Assembly: GCA_013816225.1 (NCBI GenBank)
Contig: JACDEQ010000031.1
Coordinates: 1-13,666 of the forward strand
Length of the DNA: 13,666 nt
Source: Armatimonadota bacterium
GTDB lineage: Bacteria > Armatimonadota > Fimbriimonadia > Fimbriimonadales > ATM1
Reading direction: 5' to 3'
The position numbers and the translations under genes are program-made. Numbering within the stretch: the stretch's first letter is position 1; each line of letters begins with the position of its first letter. Shown in pieces: positions 12,276-13,666 of the stretch. The notes under the pieces were generated by a model. The model was not told the DNA's origin. It saw nothing but the letters and a program-made list of their open reading frames with translations, and did not search any database.

Positions 12276-13589
12276 ATGTTTGCAAAACGCACAACGATCT
12301 TCGCTCTCTTGGTCTCCTTCGCCGCAATGGCAACGGCTCAAAGTTGGGTTCGGCCATACGAGTCGGCTCTGAGGCTTGCCAAAGCAGGCGTATGGGCCGA
12401 GGCCAGGGCACAGTTCCTAGAAGCGGTTAAAGAGCGCCCCGAAGATACGGAAAGGGCGAGCCAGGTCGGCGGTTCAGTAGCCGATCGTAGACCATGGCGG
12501 GGCGGCACGCCTTACTCCCCCAATTTCGGCGCCGCCTACTCATCGTTCAAGTTGGCGGCCTCTGCTCCGGATGTCAAACAGAGGGACGAGCACCTGAAGG
12601 ATTCCATCACGGGCTTTCAGGCTCTGCTCAATAAGGGTCAGGTTAGCACCGAGACGATGCTATTCCTGGCGGCTGCTCTGTCGGCCAACAACCAGGTCAA
12701 GGAGGCGTCAGATATTCAAACCCGCGCGCAAAGTCTCGAACCGGACAAGGCCTTCAAGATCGACCGCGAGATCCTCGATCCTGCCGATATTGCCGCGCTG
12801 CAGGGCACCACGCTACCGGTCGGCGTGACAGGCGGCGACCCGCGCACCGGCGGTCCGGTTCCCGGCCAGTTGCCATTGGTCGGCATTGGAACCAAGACAG
12901 GAGTTGTTCCCGCGCTCGATTTCAAATATGCGCTGCTCATCGGCAACAACGCTCCAGACGGTCCTGCTCACGGCGAGAACGATGTCGACCTGCTCAAGGA
13001 AGCGCTCATCAAACACGCCGGCTATCCGGAAGCCAATATAGTGGTACTCAAGGGTGCCTCTTCGGCTTCGATCGTTGAGGCGGCCAAGGGACTCTCGGAC
13101 AAGATGCCCGATTCCGGAACAGCGCTCGTTTTCTATACCGGTCCGGCAACATTCGATCCAAAAACGGGCAAGGACTACCTCGGCGCGAGCGAATCGGGGG
13201 ACAAAGTAGCGAAGCTCGAGTTGTTCCAATCGTTCGTTGCGAAGGGTGCCTCCGTTTTCGCGTTCTTCCAAGTCGATCGTCCCATGGACCTCGAAGGTCG
13301 ATATTTCGGCATGGAAGTTCCGGAGTTCGGCCGCATTGCCCAGATGCAAGGAACGTCTCCGGGCGAGAAGACTTATGCGACTTTCGCGGAAGGGAAGTCT
13401 TACGGGGTCTACGCGCACGCGATGGCGCAGGTTTTGGAAGACACACGTGACAACCGTATCGCAATTTCAGACTTCGTTTGGAATACGTTCTACAAGATAC
13501 GAAAGGGCGCGGCGGACGGTAGCGGCGGTGGAGCGCAAACTCCCACGCTCCCGGTCGTGGTGAGCATGACAACTTCAGCGAGGTTCTAA
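12276..13589 (+). CDS. Exported TPR-like plus caspase-fold protein lacking catalytic residues
   Basis: The 437-residue product has a signal peptide (cut near ATAQ/SW, 22). A helical TPR-like region covers about 25-155, including ALRLAKAGVWAEARAQFLEA, and a Pro/Gly linker about 180-212. A caspase-like (peptidase C14) domain covers about 217-409. Its first strand is KYALLIGNN (217-225), followed by ENDVDLLKEALIKHAGYPE and NIVVLKG, and it ends with GVYAHAMAQVLEDTRDNRIA then DFVWNTFYKIRKG, like active orthocaspases. At the catalytic positions, the SGHG His is replaced (FYTGPA, Pro290) and the DxCHSG Cys segment reads FFQVDRP (330-336). The whole protein has no cysteine. A binding or scaffold role is therefore inferred. 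AAGG precedes the ATG by nine bases, and the gap to the barrel gene is 6 bp. Confidence 0.82.
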   Translation: MFAKRTTIFALLVSFAAMATAQSWVRPYESALRLAKAGVWAEARAQFLEAVKERPEDTERASQVGGSVADRRPWRGGTPYSPNFGAAYSSFKLAASAPDVKQRDEHLKDSITGFQALLNKGQVSTETMLFLAAALSANNQVKEASDIQTRAQSLEPDKAFKIDREILDPADIAALQGTTLPVGVTGGDPRTGGPVPGQLPLVGIGTKTGVVPALDFKYALLIGNNAPDGPAHGENDVDLLKEALIKHAGYPEANIVVLKGASSASIVEAAKGLSDKMPDSGTALVFYTGPATFDPKTGKDYLGASESGDKVAKLELFQSFVAKGASVFAFFQVDRPMDLEGRYFGMEVPEFGRIAQMQGTSPGEKTYATFAEGKSYGVYAHAMAQVLEDTRDNRIAISDFVWNTFYKIRKGAADGSGGGAQTPTLPVVVSMTTSARF

Positions 13590-13666
13590 CGCCAAGCGAA
13601 TCCCGTTGAGCGTGAGCCGCTCGTCGACGATATCGATCTCTTCGCATAGCGGACCGAAGAGTTTAG
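13575..13666 (-). CDS. C-terminal end of an unidentified minus-strand protein
   Basis: The minus strand is open from the right edge to a TGA at 13575-13577, giving about 29 residues: KLFGPLCEEIDIVDERLTL then NGIRLALEPR. Codon use is GC-rich at third positions, like the other genes here, which makes a real gene end more likely than chance. The last 15 bases overlap the end of the convergent pseudo-caspase gene. Too little is visible to name a family. Confidence 0.45.
   Translation of the reverse strand, partial: KLFGPLCEEIDIVDERLTLNGIRLALEPR

Noticed and set aside
10094..13589. Calling the right-hand cassette a type IX secretion system
   Set aside because: The barrel signature is shared with FadL and other families, no C-terminal sorting domain is seen, and no PorK/L/M/N or SprA-like gene is present.
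1..13666. CRISPR arrays, tRNA or rRNA genes, insertion sequences, phage genes
   Set aside because: No regularly spaced direct repeats, cloverleaf-like segments, transposase or phage proteins were found on either strand by reading.

Overview
The window is a compact, moderately GC-rich bacterial chromosome segment of about 13.7 kb. It has almost no intergenic space and no sign of phage, insertion sequence, CRISPR or stable RNA gene. The proteins are those of a free-living bacterium with its own tryptophan, 7-deazapurine and nucleotide-salvage functions. Signal peptides and an apparent outer-membrane beta-barrel point to a two-membrane envelope. Leaderless-looking starts, a GRMPAL-type hairpin and a Gly-Pro-Ile-type 9-bp repeat fit a deep-branching phylum such as Armatimonadota. 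That placement is a guess from pattern memory and was not tested.

Left part (1-2835, minus strand): a four-gene operon read from right to left. It starts with a membrane-anchored protein and a six-helix membrane protein that form a recurring pair of unknown function and overlap by 4 bp. Then comes a shortened ArgC-like protein that has lost its nucleotide-binding loop and catalytic residues, and last a conserved protein of unknown function that runs off the left edge.

Centre left (2890-6454, plus strand): DoxX-family membrane protein, queF (queuosine), mutS2 and cdd (cytidine deaminase), the last three joined by 4-bp overlaps. A single RmlD-like reductase gene converges on cdd with a 23-bp overlap. 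It is divergent from a GNAT acetyltransferase gene.

Centre right (7858-9928, minus strand): trpB followed by trpA. The unusually long 97-bp gap between them carries a degenerate 9-bp tandem repeat and a possible separate trpA promoter. A palindromic REP-like hairpin lies between trpA and the GNAT gene.

Right part (10094-13589, plus strand): three tightly spaced genes for exported proteins. They are a three-module Ig-like protein, a FadL/PorV-like outer-membrane barrel, and a TPR plus caspase-fold protein that has lost both catalytic residues. This cassette is the best candidate for an undescribed system. A partial minus-strand gene enters at the right edge.

Six genes, nearly all first in their transcription unit, have a -10-like hexamer 6-7 nt before the start codon and no convincing Shine-Dalgarno. 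Most operon-internal genes have a Shine-Dalgarno instead. This suggests two modes of translation start.
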